Part shown: positions 1 to 10,496 of the stretch, in pieces
Layout of the letters: every line of letters begins with the position of its first letter
How positions within the stretch are numbered: the stretch's first letter is position 1
Origin: Rhodanobacter sp. B04
Lineage (GTDB): Bacteria; Pseudomonadota; Gammaproteobacteria; Xanthomonadales; Rhodanobacteraceae
Length of the DNA stretch: 33,668 bases
Direction: 5' to 3'
NCBI RefSeq assembly: GCF_002001125.1
Contig: NZ_MUNV01000022.1
Span: 1 to 33,668 of the forward strand
Notes under the pieces: generated by a model
What the model was told of the DNA's origin: nothing
The model's input: the letters and a program-made list of their open reading frames with translations, nothing else
Database searches by the model: none
Program-made: the position numbers and the translations under genes

Positions 1-177
1 AAACGGTGGGGGTTTTTTCTTGGCCGGCTCTACCGGCGCCGATCGACCGCTCGCTAGCAGCAACAGATCTCTGTCACGCAACTCATCCACGAAGGCCTTC
101 CCACCCGGACAGGCCTTCGTCTTGGCGCATGCGCGTTGCACCTCTGCAAACAGATCGTCGCTTGATGCTGCACTCAA
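1..177 (-). CDS. Hypothetical protein, N-terminal part (runs off left edge)
   Basis: An open frame runs on the minus strand from a TTG at 177-175 to the window edge without a stop, giving 59 residues that begin MSAASSDDLFAEV. A GGAG Shine-Dalgarno-like sequence lies 7 bases before the TTG, which is why I chose this start; a GTG 12 codons further in is the alternative. The peptide has a protein-like composition: an amphipathic start, two cysteines (ACAKTKAC, about residues 16-23), a helix-like DELRDRDLLLLAS, then a basic proline-rich stretch ending AKKKPPPF at the edge. I do not recognise the family. It is divergent from the yqhA-type gene, with about 164 bases between the starts. Nothing is known of the C-terminal part. 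Confidence 0.5.
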   Translation of the reverse strand, partial: MSAASSDDLFAEVQRACAKTKACPGGKAFVDELRDRDLLLLASGRSAPVEPAKKKPPPF

Positions 178-303
178 AAGACATCTCCGGCAGTAACGAA
201 GTTGTTCGTCAGCTCGTGCCACGGTCGGGCGAGAATGCCTCGATGTAGTGTTGGGCGGATTGCCGCAATGGTGAGATGCGAGTGCGCAAATAATTGCGAT
301 GGC

Positions 304-312
304 TGCTAGAAT
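304..312 (+). promoter_or_regulatory. Candidate extended -10 promoter of the yqhA-type gene
   Basis: TGCTAGAAT at 304-312 matches the extended -10 pattern TGnTATAAT, with TAGAAT as the hexamer. No convincing -35 hexamer lies 16-18 bases upstream, as is usual for extended -10 promoters. It lies 30 bases before the ATG at 342. The call rests on sequence inspection only. Confidence 0.35.
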
Positions 313-341
313 CGGCAGCCCTTTATTTGTTCCAGACGTAC

Positions 342-908
342 ATGACGACTCCTCCGTCGAGCCGACTCGGCCCGCTGTCGTATCTGATCTTTTCATCGCG
401 CTGGCTGCAGCTGCCGTTGTACCTGGGCTTGATCGTTGCCCAGGGCATCTATGTCGTGCAATTCCTGCGCGAGCTGTGGCATCTGGTGGAAACCACGTTG
501 TTCCACAACGGCGTGGATGTGGCGGGAGGGGCAGAGAGCGCCGAGGCGACGATCATGCTCACCGTGCTCGGCCTGATCGATGTCGTGATGATTTCCAACC
601 TGCTGGTGATGGTGATCGTGGGCGGCTACGAGACGTTTGTCTCGCGCCTGCGGCTCGAAGGCCATCCGGACCAGCCGGAATGGCTGTCGCACGTAAATGC
701 CACGGTGCTGAAAGTGAAGCTGGCCATGGCGATCATCGGTATCTCCTCGATTCATCTGCTCGCCACGTTCATCAAGGCGCGCGGCATGGACGGCGAAACC
801 ATCATGTGGCAGATCCTGCTGCATCTGACCTTCGTGGTTTCCGCAATGGCGCTTGCGTATATCGACAGGCTGACTCAACCCGGCGGCAGACACCTTGAGG
901 CGCACTGA
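342..908 (+). CDS. yqhA: YqhA/UPF0114 family integral membrane protein
   Basis: This 188-residue protein begins [17 protein letters not shown]. The frame is open further upstream, but the ATG at 342 gives the short hydrophilic N-terminus usual for the UPF0114 (YqhA/TIGR00645) family. Four hydrophobic segments are visible: about residues 14-38 ([18 protein letters not shown]), 63-92 ([20 protein letters not shown]), 123-143 ([18 protein letters not shown]) and 153-178 (a stretch around [16 protein letters not shown]). The segment '[21 protein letters not shown]' of this family is recognisable around the second helix. It should sit in the inner membrane. Its biochemical role is not established. 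It precedes glpK by 71 bases, with no sign of functional coupling. The ribosome binding site is weak. Confidence 0.85.
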   Translation: MTTPPSSRLGPLSYLIFSSRWLQLPLYLGLIVAQGIYVVQFLRELWHLVETTLFHNGVDVAGGAESAEATIMLTVLGLIDVVMISNLLVMVIVGGYETFVSRLRLEGHPDQPEWLSHVNATVLKVKLAMAIIGISSIHLLATFIKARGMDGETIMWQILLHLTFVVSAMALAYIDRLTQPGGRHLEAH

Positions 909-970
909 TCGCCCGTGATATCGGCCTGTTGCTACTCTGTACGGACGCATCCTTGTTGCGGACGGTATAG

Positions 971-2479
<1,509 letters not shown>

Positions 2480-2484
2480 TGCAA

Positions 2485-2509
2485 CAAGGCTCCCGCTGAG
2501 GGAGCCTTG
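2485..2509. terminator. Hairpin between convergent glpK and pfkB-type genes
   Basis: A perfect 10-bp inverted repeat (2485-2494 with 2500-2509, 5-base loop) lies 6 bases after the glpK stop and 23 bases beyond the stop of the opposing gene. There is no clear T-tract on either side, so it is terminator-like and possibly bidirectional rather than a textbook intrinsic terminator. Confidence 0.55.
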
Positions 2510-2531
2510 GGTGCGGGCCTGGAGGCAACGA

Positions 2532-3467
2532 TCAATCCAGCGCGTAGCCGAACTGGTCCAGGAACTCCGCGGCAAAATCGGCATAGCTGAAACGCTGATT
2601 CTGGGTGCCCGGATGCTCCACCTTCAATGCGCCCATCAACGAGGCCATGCGGCCTACGGTCGGCCAGTCCTTGCCGCGCATGATGCCGAAGATCAGGCCC
2701 GCGCGATAAGCATCGCCACAACCGGTAGGGTCGACGATGCGACGCTCGCGCGCTGGCGGAATCTGGTACGTCTCGCCTTCGGCATGGATGATCGAACCGC
2801 GCGGACCCTGGGTCACGATATAGGCCTTCACCCGTCCCGCGATCTCGTCGGCGCTCCAGCCCGTACGGGTCTGCAGCAGCTGTGACTCGTAGTCGTTGAC
2901 GATCACATAAGTCGATTTTTCGATCATGGCGCGGAATTCGTCGCCGCTGAACAACGGCATCGCCTGGCCCGGATCGAAGATGAACGGCACGCCGCGCGCA
3001 GCGAACTCATCCACATGCTGCAGCATGGCTTCACGGCCATCGGGCGCGACGATCGCAAAATCGATCTGCGGAATGTCGCGCACGTGGTTTTCCTGTGCAC
3101 TGGACATGGCGCCGGGGTGGAATGCGGTGATCTGGTTATTGTCCAGGTCGGTGGTGATGAAGCACTGCGGGGTGAACTGGTCTTCGAATTCGCGCACACA
3201 TTCGAGCCGGATGCCGCATTGCTCCATGTGCTTGCGATAGGGCGCGAAGTCCTGGCCCACGGCCGCCACCGGCAGCGGATCGCCGCCGAGCAGCTTGAGG
3301 TTGTAGGCGATGTTGCCCGCGCAACCGCCGAACTCGCGGCGCATCCGCGGCACCAGAAACGACACATTCAGGATGTGCATCTGATCAGGCAGGATGTGGT
3401 TCTTGAACTGGTCCTGGAACACCATGATGGTGTCGTAGGCCAGCGATCCGCAGATGACGGCAGACAT
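2532..3467 (-). CDS. PfkB-family kinase, adenosine kinase-like
   Basis: A 311-residue ribokinase/PfkB-fold kinase that phosphorylates a sugar or nucleoside with ATP. The N-terminal glycine-rich signature is FGGCAGNIAYNL (residues 47-58). The family NxxE motif is NDYES (191-195). The C-terminal signature is DPTGCGDAYRAG (246-257), with D252 as the expected catalytic base. The usual anion-hole sequence is DTGAGD; here the alanine is a cysteine. The lidded N-terminal half with YDTIMVF resembles bacterial adenosine kinase-type members more than fructokinases, but the substrate cannot be settled from sequence alone. The start at the ATG at 3467 leads straight into the first beta strand. It is divergent from mreB with 274 bases between the starts. 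Confidence 0.85.
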   Translation of the reverse strand: MSAVICGSLAYDTIMVFQDQFKNHILPDQMHILNVSFLVPRMRREFGGCAGNIAYNLKLLGGDPLPVAAVGQDFAPYRKHMEQCGIRLECVREFEDQFTPQCFITTDLDNNQITAFHPGAMSSAQENHVRDIPQIDFAIVAPDGREAMLQHVDEFAARGVPFIFDPGQAMPLFSGDEFRAMIEKSTYVIVNDYESQLLQTRTGWSADEIAGRVKAYIVTQGPRGSIIHAEGETYQIPPARERRIVDPTGCGDAYRAGLIFGIMRGKDWPTVGRMASLMGALKVEHPGTQNQRFSYADFAAEFLDQFGYALD

Positions 3468-3671
3468 GATGTGCGGGAGCCCCCGGGCAAGGTGAAAGGT
3501 CGCGACAGCCGCGCTCGGCCCGAAGCCGAACCGGTAGTTCCGGCCAAAAGGTGGAATCGTACCGTCATCCGGCTGCGTTGGCGACTTCTTGCGCCCTCGC
3601 GCAGTTCATCCGTCGAGGTGAAAAACGCGCATATCGTCGTGTTGTAGAAGGATTTCTTAACGTTATTGTCC

Positions 3672-4788
<1,117 letters not shown>

Positions 4789-4797
4789 GGCGCGGCC

Positions 4798-5775
4798 ATG
4801 GCGCGCGCGCGCGATGAGTCCTCGCCGCTGTTCGCCGGCAATGCAGCCGGCACGCTTCGGCTGATTGTCTATCTCGCATTGGCCGTGGTGCTGATGGTGC
4901 TCGACCAGCGCAACGGCTGGCTGTGGCGTCTGCGCTATACCGCGGCGGCCGTGGTGGAACCGGTGTATCGGCTGGCTGGCCTGCCTGCGGCCGGCGTACG
5001 CACCATGAGTGTGGCGTTTGCCGACCGTCAGCGTCTCACCGAACAGAACCAGCGTCTGCGCGAGGATCTGCTGCTGGCCAATGCCAAGCTCAATCGCATG
5101 TCGGCAGTGGCTGAGCAGAACCAGCGCCTGAAGGAATTGCTCGACACCCAGCGCAGCCTCGAACTGAACGTGCAATTGGCGCGTGTGATCGACGTGGACC
5201 TGGGTGCGTATCGCTACCAGCTGACCTTGAACCTCGGTGCGCGTGACGGCGTGAAGGCAGGCCAGCCGGTGATCGATGCGCATGGCGTGATGGGGCAGGT
5301 CAAGGAAGTGCTGCCGACCACCGCCGTGGTGATGCTGGTGACCGATCCGGCCCATGCGATCCCGGTGGTGATCGAGCGCTCCGGTCTGCGCACGGTGGCC
5401 TATGGCTCGCGCGACGGCAATCAGCTGACCCTGCCGAACATTCCCTTGGCGGCCGATGTGCGTGCCGGCGACCGCCTGCTGACCTCCGGACTTGGCGGGC
5501 GTTTCCCGCCGGGTTTTCCGGTGGGCGAGATCCGTTCGGTGGCTCCGGCCAGCACCGGCATGTTCCAGGTGGCGCAAGCACAGCCTGCGGCGGATATCGA
5601 TCGCAGCGAAGACGTGCTGCTGCTGCACGACCAGGCCGAGCCGGATGGGCCGCCGGCCCCGGTGAAGCCGATGGGGCCGCCGCGCGATCTCACGCCCGCG
5701 GCTGGCGACCTGCCTGCCTCGCCGGCTGTTGCAAAACCTGCCACGCCGGCTACGACGCGGGGAACGCAGCCATGA
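4798..5775 (+). CDS. mreC: Rod shape-determining protein MreC
   Basis: A 325-residue bitopic inner-membrane protein that links MreB to PBP2/RodA in the periplasm. There is a short cytoplasmic N-terminus, one transmembrane helix at about residues 20-36 (RLIVYLALAVVLMVL), a coiled coil at about 77-120 (heptads around RQRLTEQNQRLREDLLLANA), then the beta-barrel MreC core (about 125-275) with NLGARDGVKAGQPVIDAHG and TDPAHAIPVVIERSGLR. The C-terminal 50 residues are proline/alanine-rich and look disordered, an extension common in xanthomonad MreC. It overlaps mreD by four bases (ATGA), which suggests translational coupling. Confidence 0.96.
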   Translation: MARARDESSPLFAGNAAGTLRLIVYLALAVVLMVLDQRNGWLWRLRYTAAAVVEPVYRLAGLPAAGVRTMSVAFADRQRLTEQNQRLREDLLLANAKLNRMSAVAEQNQRLKELLDTQRSLELNVQLARVIDVDLGAYRYQLTLNLGARDGVKAGQPVIDAHGVMGQVKEVLPTTAVVMLVTDPAHAIPVVIERSGLRTVAYGSRDGNQLTLPNIPLAADVRAGDRLLTSGLGGRFPPGFPVGEIRSVAPASTGMFQVAQAQPAADIDRSEDVLLLHDQAEPDGPPAPVKPMGPPRDLTPAAGDLPASPAVAKPATPATTRGTQP

Positions 5776-6257
5776 ACCGGCAACGCCTGAGCCTGTGGTG
5801 GTTCGCCGGTACCTTGCTGTTTGCGCTGCTGTCGATGCTGGTGCCGCTGCCTGGCGCCCTGGAGCCGTTCAAGCCGTATTGGCCGGCGCTGTTCCTGCTG
5901 TACTGGTCGCTGGAGTCCGAGGATCGGGTCAGCCTGGGCCTGGCGTTCGCCATCGGCCTGGCCGCCGACGTGCTCAATGGCGTGGTGCTGGGCGAACAGG
6001 CCTTGCGCTTGTGCGCGCTGGTCTTCATCGCGTTGCGCTTCCGCTCGCGCCTGCGCTTCTTTCCGATGTGGCAACAGACGCTCGCCGTACTGGCCCTGCT
6101 GCTGAACGACCGCATCCTGCTGCTGATCGTGCGCATGCTGGCGGGTGGCACGCTACCCCCGGCGAGCTGGTGGATTTCGCCGTTTGTCGGCGCCGCGCTG
6201 TGGCCGTTCCTGTTCCTGCTGCTTGACGACCTGCGCGCGCGCCTGCGCATTCAGTAG
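5772..6257 (+). CDS. mreD: Rod shape-determining protein MreD
   Basis: A 161-residue polytopic inner-membrane protein with about five hydrophobic segments, partner of MreC and RodA in the elongation complex. It starts at the ATG inside the ATGA overlap with mreC. Recognisable family features are the early PYWPALFLLYW segment, the small-residue helix LGLAFAIGLAADVLNGVVLGEQAL (residues 57-80) and the C-terminal PFVGAALWPFLFLLLDDLR. Length and position are typical. mrdA follows after 4 bases. Confidence 0.94.
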   Translation: MNRQRLSLWWFAGTLLFALLSMLVPLPGALEPFKPYWPALFLLYWSLESEDRVSLGLAFAIGLAADVLNGVVLGEQALRLCALVFIALRFRSRLRFFPMWQQTLAVLALLLNDRILLLIVRMLAGGTLPPASWWISPFVGAALWPFLFLLLDDLRARLRIQ

Positions 6258-6261
6258 ACCG

Positions 6262-8262
6262 ATGAAGATCCGGCGATCGATCAAGGACACCCGCGGCGAA
6301 AGCGCCTTGTTCCGGCGTCGCGCGTTGGCGGGTTTCGTGTTGATCCTGCTCGGCCTGTGCCTGCTGGTCAGCCGCTACATGCAGCTGCAGGTGACGCGCT
6401 ACGACGAGTTCGTCACCCGCTCGACCAACAACAGCGTCAAGCCGCGGGTGATCCCGCCGGCACGCGGGTTGATCTACGACCGCAACGGCGTCCTGCTGGC
6501 CGACAATGTTCCGGCGTTCCGGCTCGAGGTGGTGCCCGACAAGATCACCGACATGCCGGCCCTGCTGACCGAGCTTGGCAAGGTGGTGCCGCTGGGTCAG
6601 GACGACCTGGACGCGTTCAAGAAGCAGCTCAGGCAAAGCCGGCGCTTCGACAGCGTGCCGCTGAAGATGCGCCTGACCGAGGACGAGATCGATCGTTTCG
6701 CAGTGAACCGCTGGCGCTTTCCCGGCGTCGATGTAGTGCCTTACCTGACCCGACGCTATCCGTTGGGCGGACTGTTCGCGCATGTCGTGGGTTATGTCAG
6801 TCGCATCGATGCCGATGACCTCGAGCGGCTCGATCCGGTGCGTTACAAGGGCACCAGCCATGTCGGCCGCACCGGTATCGAGCGATCCTACGAGGATGTG
6901 CTGCACGGCACGCCAGGCTACGAGCTGGTCGAGGTGAACGCCGATGGACGCACCCAGCGTGTATTGCAGACCCATCCGCCGATACCCGGCAGGAACCTTT
7001 ACCTGAGCATCGACGCGCGCGTGCAAAAAGCCGCCGAAGCGGCGTTTGATGGCCGACCCGGCGCCGCGGTGGCGATCGACCCGCGCAATGGCCAGGTGCT
7101 GGCGATGGTCAGTGTCCCCACGTTCGATCCCAACCTGTTCGTCAATGGCATCAGTCAGGCCGATTACAGCGGATTGACCAACGATCCGGCCAAGCCGCTG
7201 GTCAACCGCGCGATGAAAGGCGTCTATCCGCCCGGATCCACGGTGAAGCCGTTCCTTGCGCTGGGCGGACTCGAGTATGGCGTGCGCCGGCCCGGGGATA
7301 CCGTGCTTTCCACGGGCGAGTTCTGCCTGCCCGGACATGGCGGCGGCAACTCGACGGGGCGGGGAGGTTGCTATCGTGACGATACCCGTGGCGGCGACGG
7401 CACGGTGAACATGGTGCGCGCGATCGAGAAGTCGACCAACACGTATTTCTACCGACTGGCGCTCGACCTGGGCATCGACCGGTTGAGTGCCTGGATGAGT
7501 CGTTTCAGCTTCGGCGGCAAGACCGGCATCGACCTGCTCGGTGAATCCGAAGGCGTGCTGCCGTCGCGCGAATGGAAGGCCAAACACAGCAAGTTCGGCT
7601 GGTTTCCCGGCGAAACCGTGATCGCCGGTATCGGGCAAGGCTACTGGGCGGTGACCCCATTGCAGCTCGGTCATGCCGTGGCCACCCTGGCCGGCCACGG
7701 CGTGCCCTACCAGCCGCGGCTGGTGATGGCCAGCAAGGCGGTTGCCGAAGCACAGCCGCAGCCGCTGCCCAATCCGCCCACCGGTCCATCGCTGATCAGC
7801 AAGGATTCCGACTGGAGCGTGATCAACGAAGGCATGCGGGCAGTGATCACCAGCGGTACCGGCAAGGGGCTGAACGACGGCTTTCCGTACCTGATCGCCG
7901 GCAAGAGCGGTACCGCCGAGCGCTTCTCGCGGACGTCGGACGCCTACAACACCAACAAGAACACCGCGTATCTGGCGACGCGCCACCGTGCATGGTTCGA
8001 GGCCTACACTCCGGCGGACGATCCGCAGATCGCTGCCGCTGTCGTCCTCGAGGCTGGCGCGTGGGGTGCGCAGGACGCGGGGCCGATCGTGCGCAAGATC
8101 TTCGACGCGTGGGTCGTGTTTGCCAAGGGAGGCCCGCCGCCGGTGGATGTGCCGTTGCCCAAGCCGGCGACGCCGCCTGGCAATGAAGCGGCACCTGATC
8201 AAGCGGTTCCTGCCGAGGACGTTCCGGCGGACGCATCCAGCAGCGACGGGACGACACCATGA
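6262..8262 (+). CDS. mrdA: Penicillin-binding protein 2 (peptidoglycan transpeptidase)
   Basis: The DD-transpeptidase that crosslinks lateral-wall peptidoglycan with RodA. The protein has 666 residues from the ATG at 6262 (MKIRRSIKDTRGESALFRRR), just after the mreD stop. The frame stays open upstream within mreD, but that part is not PBP-like. There is one transmembrane helix at about residues 21-37, then the PBP dimerisation domain (about 65-240, with PARGLIYDRNG), then the transpeptidase domain. All three active-site motifs are intact: S326-T-V-K329 (catalytic serine in YPPGSTVKP), S391-T-N393 and K548-S-G550-T. The tail after about residue 620 is proline/alanine-rich. It overlaps mrdB by four bases (ATGA). 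Confidence 0.97.
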   Translation: MKIRRSIKDTRGESALFRRRALAGFVLILLGLCLLVSRYMQLQVTRYDEFVTRSTNNSVKPRVIPPARGLIYDRNGVLLADNVPAFRLEVVPDKITDMPALLTELGKVVPLGQDDLDAFKKQLRQSRRFDSVPLKMRLTEDEIDRFAVNRWRFPGVDVVPYLTRRYPLGGLFAHVVGYVSRIDADDLERLDPVRYKGTSHVGRTGIERSYEDVLHGTPGYELVEVNADGRTQRVLQTHPPIPGRNLYLSIDARVQKAAEAAFDGRPGAAVAIDPRNGQVLAMVSVPTFDPNLFVNGISQADYSGLTNDPAKPLVNRAMKGVYPPGSTVKPFLALGGLEYGVRRPGDTVLSTGEFCLPGHGGGNSTGRGGCYRDDTRGGDGTVNMVRAIEKSTNTYFYRLALDLGIDRLSAWMSRFSFGGKTGIDLLGESEGVLPSREWKAKHSKFGWFPGETVIAGIGQGYWAVTPLQLGHAVATLAGHGVPYQPRLVMASKAVAEAQPQPLPNPPTGPSLISKDSDWSVINEGMRAVITSGTGKGLNDGFPYLIAGKSGTAERFSRTSDAYNTNKNTAYLATRHRAWFEAYTPADDPQIAAAVVLEAGAWGAQDAGPIVRKIFDAWVVFAKGGPPPVDVPLPKPATPPGNEAAPDQAVPAEDVPADASSSDGTTP

Positions 8263-9374
8263 TCGAGACCATCCATGCCCGCTTCAGCCGCTTCCTGCGC
8301 CGCACGCTTACCCGGCCGCGGATCGATCTGCCGTTGGCCATCGGCTTGTTCGCACTGGCCGCGGTCGGGCTGATCACGCTCTACAGCGCCGGCGATGACA
8401 ACATGGCGCTGGTCGGTGGCCAGGCCGGCCGCTTCGTGCTGGGGGGCGTGCTGCTGCTGCTGATCTCGCGTATCCCGCCATCGACCTTGCGCAGCTGGAC
8501 ACCGTGGCTGTATGCCGGCAGCACCGCGTTGCTGGTGGTGGTGGCGGTGCTTGGCGAAGGGCGCGGTGCCAATCGCTGGCTGAACCTGGGCGTGATGCGC
8601 TTTCAGCCGTCCGAACTGCTCAAGCTGACGATGCCGATGATGGTGGCCTGGTACCTGCATCCGCGCCAGCTGCCGCCGAGCTGGAAAGACATGGCCGTGG
8701 TCGGCCTGCTGATCGCGATTCCCGCCGGATTGATCGCCAAGCAACCGGACCTGGGCACGGCCCTGCTGGTGACGGGCGCCGGGGCGTTCGCACTGTTCCT
8801 GTCCGGCATGGCGTGGTGGCGCATCGGCCTGCTGATCGGCGCGGTCGGCGGCATGATTCCGGTCGGCTGGCATTTCCTGCACCAGTACCAGCGCGATCGC
8901 GTGCTGACCCTGCTCAATCCGGAATCCGACCCGCTCGGCAACGGCTGGCACATCATCCAGTCGCAGATCGCGGTGGGCTCCGGGGGCGTGTTCGGCAAGG
9001 GCTGGCAGCACAGCACGCAGTCGCGGCTGGACTTCCTGCCCGAGCACACCACCGACTTCATCTTCGCGGTGTTCTCCGAGGAGTTCGGCCTGATCGGCGT
9101 GATCGGCATCATGCTGCTGTACGCCTTCATCATCGGCCGCTGCCTGTGGATCGCGATGGAAGCGCGCGATACCTACTCGCGCCTGCTCGCCGGCGCGATC
9201 GGCATGAGCTTCTTCGTCTACGTGTTCGTCAACGGCGGCATGGTTGCCGGCATGCTGCCGGTGGTCGGCGTGCCGATGCCGATGATCAGTTACGGCGGCA
9301 CCTCGGCGGTGTCGCTGCTGGTCGGTTTCGGCGTGCTGATGTCGATCCACGCCAACCGCAAGATGCACGAATGA
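8259..9374 (+). CDS. mrdB: RodA, SEDS-family peptidoglycan glycosyltransferase
   Basis: A 371-residue polytopic inner-membrane glycan polymerase of the SEDS family, acting with PBP2. About ten hydrophobic helices can be traced. The signature segment FLPEHTTDFIFAVFSEEFG contains the essential aspartate (D266 here, in TTDF). The C-terminal family segment PMPMISYGGTSAVSLLVGFG is present. The start is fixed by the ATGA overlap with mrdA. The order mrdA-mrdB is the classical pairing. A 111-base gap with inverted repeats separates it from mltB. Confidence 0.97.
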   Translation: MIETIHARFSRFLRRTLTRPRIDLPLAIGLFALAAVGLITLYSAGDDNMALVGGQAGRFVLGGVLLLLISRIPPSTLRSWTPWLYAGSTALLVVVAVLGEGRGANRWLNLGVMRFQPSELLKLTMPMMVAWYLHPRQLPPSWKDMAVVGLLIAIPAGLIAKQPDLGTALLVTGAGAFALFLSGMAWWRIGLLIGAVGGMIPVGWHFLHQYQRDRVLTLLNPESDPLGNGWHIIQSQIAVGSGGVFGKGWQHSTQSRLDFLPEHTTDFIFAVFSEEFGLIGVIGIMLLYAFIIGRCLWIAMEARDTYSRLLAGAIGMSFFVYVFVNGGMVAGMLPVVGVPMPMISYGGTSAVSLLVGFGVLMSIHANRKMHE

Positions 9375-9410
9375 ACGCGCTGCCACTGGTTGTTCAGTGA
9401 ATGGCCCGCG

Positions 9411-9473
9411 GCAGGACAGGCTTGCCGTGGCGTGCGTGTTAGGCTTTCGACGAAGCCATCACACCTGTCCTGC
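9411..9473 (+). repeat. Nested inverted repeats between mrdB and mltB
   Basis: GCAGGACAGG (9411-9420) is the exact reverse complement of CCTGTCCTGC (9464-9473), enclosing 43 bases. Inside that loop GGCTT (9442-9446) can pair with AAGCC. Alternatively CGGCA around 9409-9413 can pair with TGCCG just downstream (9423-9427), which would exclude the long pairing. There is no T-tract after the outer arm, so it is not a standard terminator. It could be an mRNA structure that adjusts mltB expression. Confidence 0.4.
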
Positions 9474-9485
9474 GAAGCACTCTTC

Positions 9486-10496
9486 ATGACCGTCCTGTTC
9501 ACGTCGCGCCCGGTTCGTCTGTTCGTCGTCCTGAGCCTGTTCGTGGTGGGCATGCCGGCCCCGGCGCTGGCGGCGACGCATCCAGGTCAAGCCGAACTGG
9601 TGAGTGAAGTGGCGCGCGATACCGGCAAGAGCCCGCAGGCACTGAATGCCTTGCTCGATGGCGCAAAAATGCAGCAGAGCATCCTCGATGCGATCAGCCG
9701 CCCGGCCGAAGGCAAGCCATGGAAGGACTACCGGCCGATCTTCATCACCGACCAGCGCATCAACGACGGCATCGCGTTCTATCGCGAGCACCGCGCGCTG
9801 CTTGAGCAGATCGGCCGGCAGTATGGCGTGGCGCCGGAATACCTGGTGGCGATCGTCGGCGTGGAAACCAGCTACGGCCGCAACACCGGCAAGTACAAGG
9901 TGCTCGATGCGCTGGTCACACTGGGCCTGTACTACCCGCCGCGCGCGAAGTTTTTCCGCGAGCAGCTGAAGGAGCTGCTGGAAATGCCGGACAACCATCT
10001 GGCCGGGCCGATCGATACGCTCACCGGCTCGTATGCCGGCGCGCAGGGCTGGGGTCAGTTCATGCCCACCAGCATCCGCGATTTTGCGGTGGACGCGGAC
10101 GGGGACGGCCGCATCGATCTGCGGAATTCGCTGCCTGACATCTTCGCCAGCGTGGCGAACTACTTCGTGAAGCACGGCTGGGTCAGCGGCGATCCGGTGG
10201 CGATCCGCGCGCAGCCGGATGCGGCGGCTGCAGATGTGGTCGTGCAGGACGCCTCGCCGCAGTGGCCGCTGGAGCAGCTCGAGGCGTGGGGTTATGCGCC
10301 GCTGCAGAGGATGAATCCGGGGCAGCCGAGCAGCTTGCAGACGCTCGAAGGCGCCAATGGGCGGGAGTACTGGTTCACCTTCCAGAATTTCTACGTGATC
10401 ACCCGTTACAACCGCAGCCCGCTCTACGCGATGGCGGTCAACCAGCTGGCGCAGGCGATCGCCGCCGGCGTGGACCAGCCGGACATCGCGCGATGA
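9486..10496 (+). CDS. mltB: Membrane-bound lytic murein transglycosylase B
   Basis: Cleaves the MurNAc-GlcNAc bond with formation of 1,6-anhydroMurNAc; periplasmic, GH103 family. 336 residues from the ATG at 9486, chosen because it begins a clean signal peptide (about residues 1-29, RLFVVLSLFVVG...PALA). The signal lacks a lipobox cysteine, so the protein is probably soluble or loosely attached, unlike the E. coli lipoprotein. The catalytic glutamate is E127 in VGVETSYGRNTGKYKVLDAL. Further family segments are GAQGWGQFMPTSIRDFAVD and GDGRIDLRNSLPDIFASVAN. It overlaps rlpA by four bases (ATGA). Confidence 0.94.
   Translation: MTVLFTSRPVRLFVVLSLFVVGMPAPALAATHPGQAELVSEVARDTGKSPQALNALLDGAKMQQSILDAISRPAEGKPWKDYRPIFITDQRINDGIAFYREHRALLEQIGRQYGVAPEYLVAIVGVETSYGRNTGKYKVLDALVTLGLYYPPRAKFFREQLKELLEMPDNHLAGPIDTLTGSYAGAQGWGQFMPTSIRDFAVDADGDGRIDLRNSLPDIFASVANYFVKHGWVSGDPVAIRAQPDAAAADVVVQDASPQWPLEQLEAWGYAPLQRMNPGQPSSLQTLEGANGREYWFTFQNFYVITRYNRSPLYAMAVNQLAQAIAAGVDQPDIAR

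Noticed and set aside
89..120. Perfect 10-bp inverted repeat with a 12-base loop near the left edge
   Set aside because: It lies inside the minus-strand partial coding region (codons for the KACPGGKAF area) and has no T-tract, so a terminator role is not supported.
6..248. Plus-strand 80-codon frame at the left edge
   Set aside because: It has a GTG start with no binding site and an arginine/proline/serine-rich shadow composition. The minus-strand frame over the same bases looks more like a protein.
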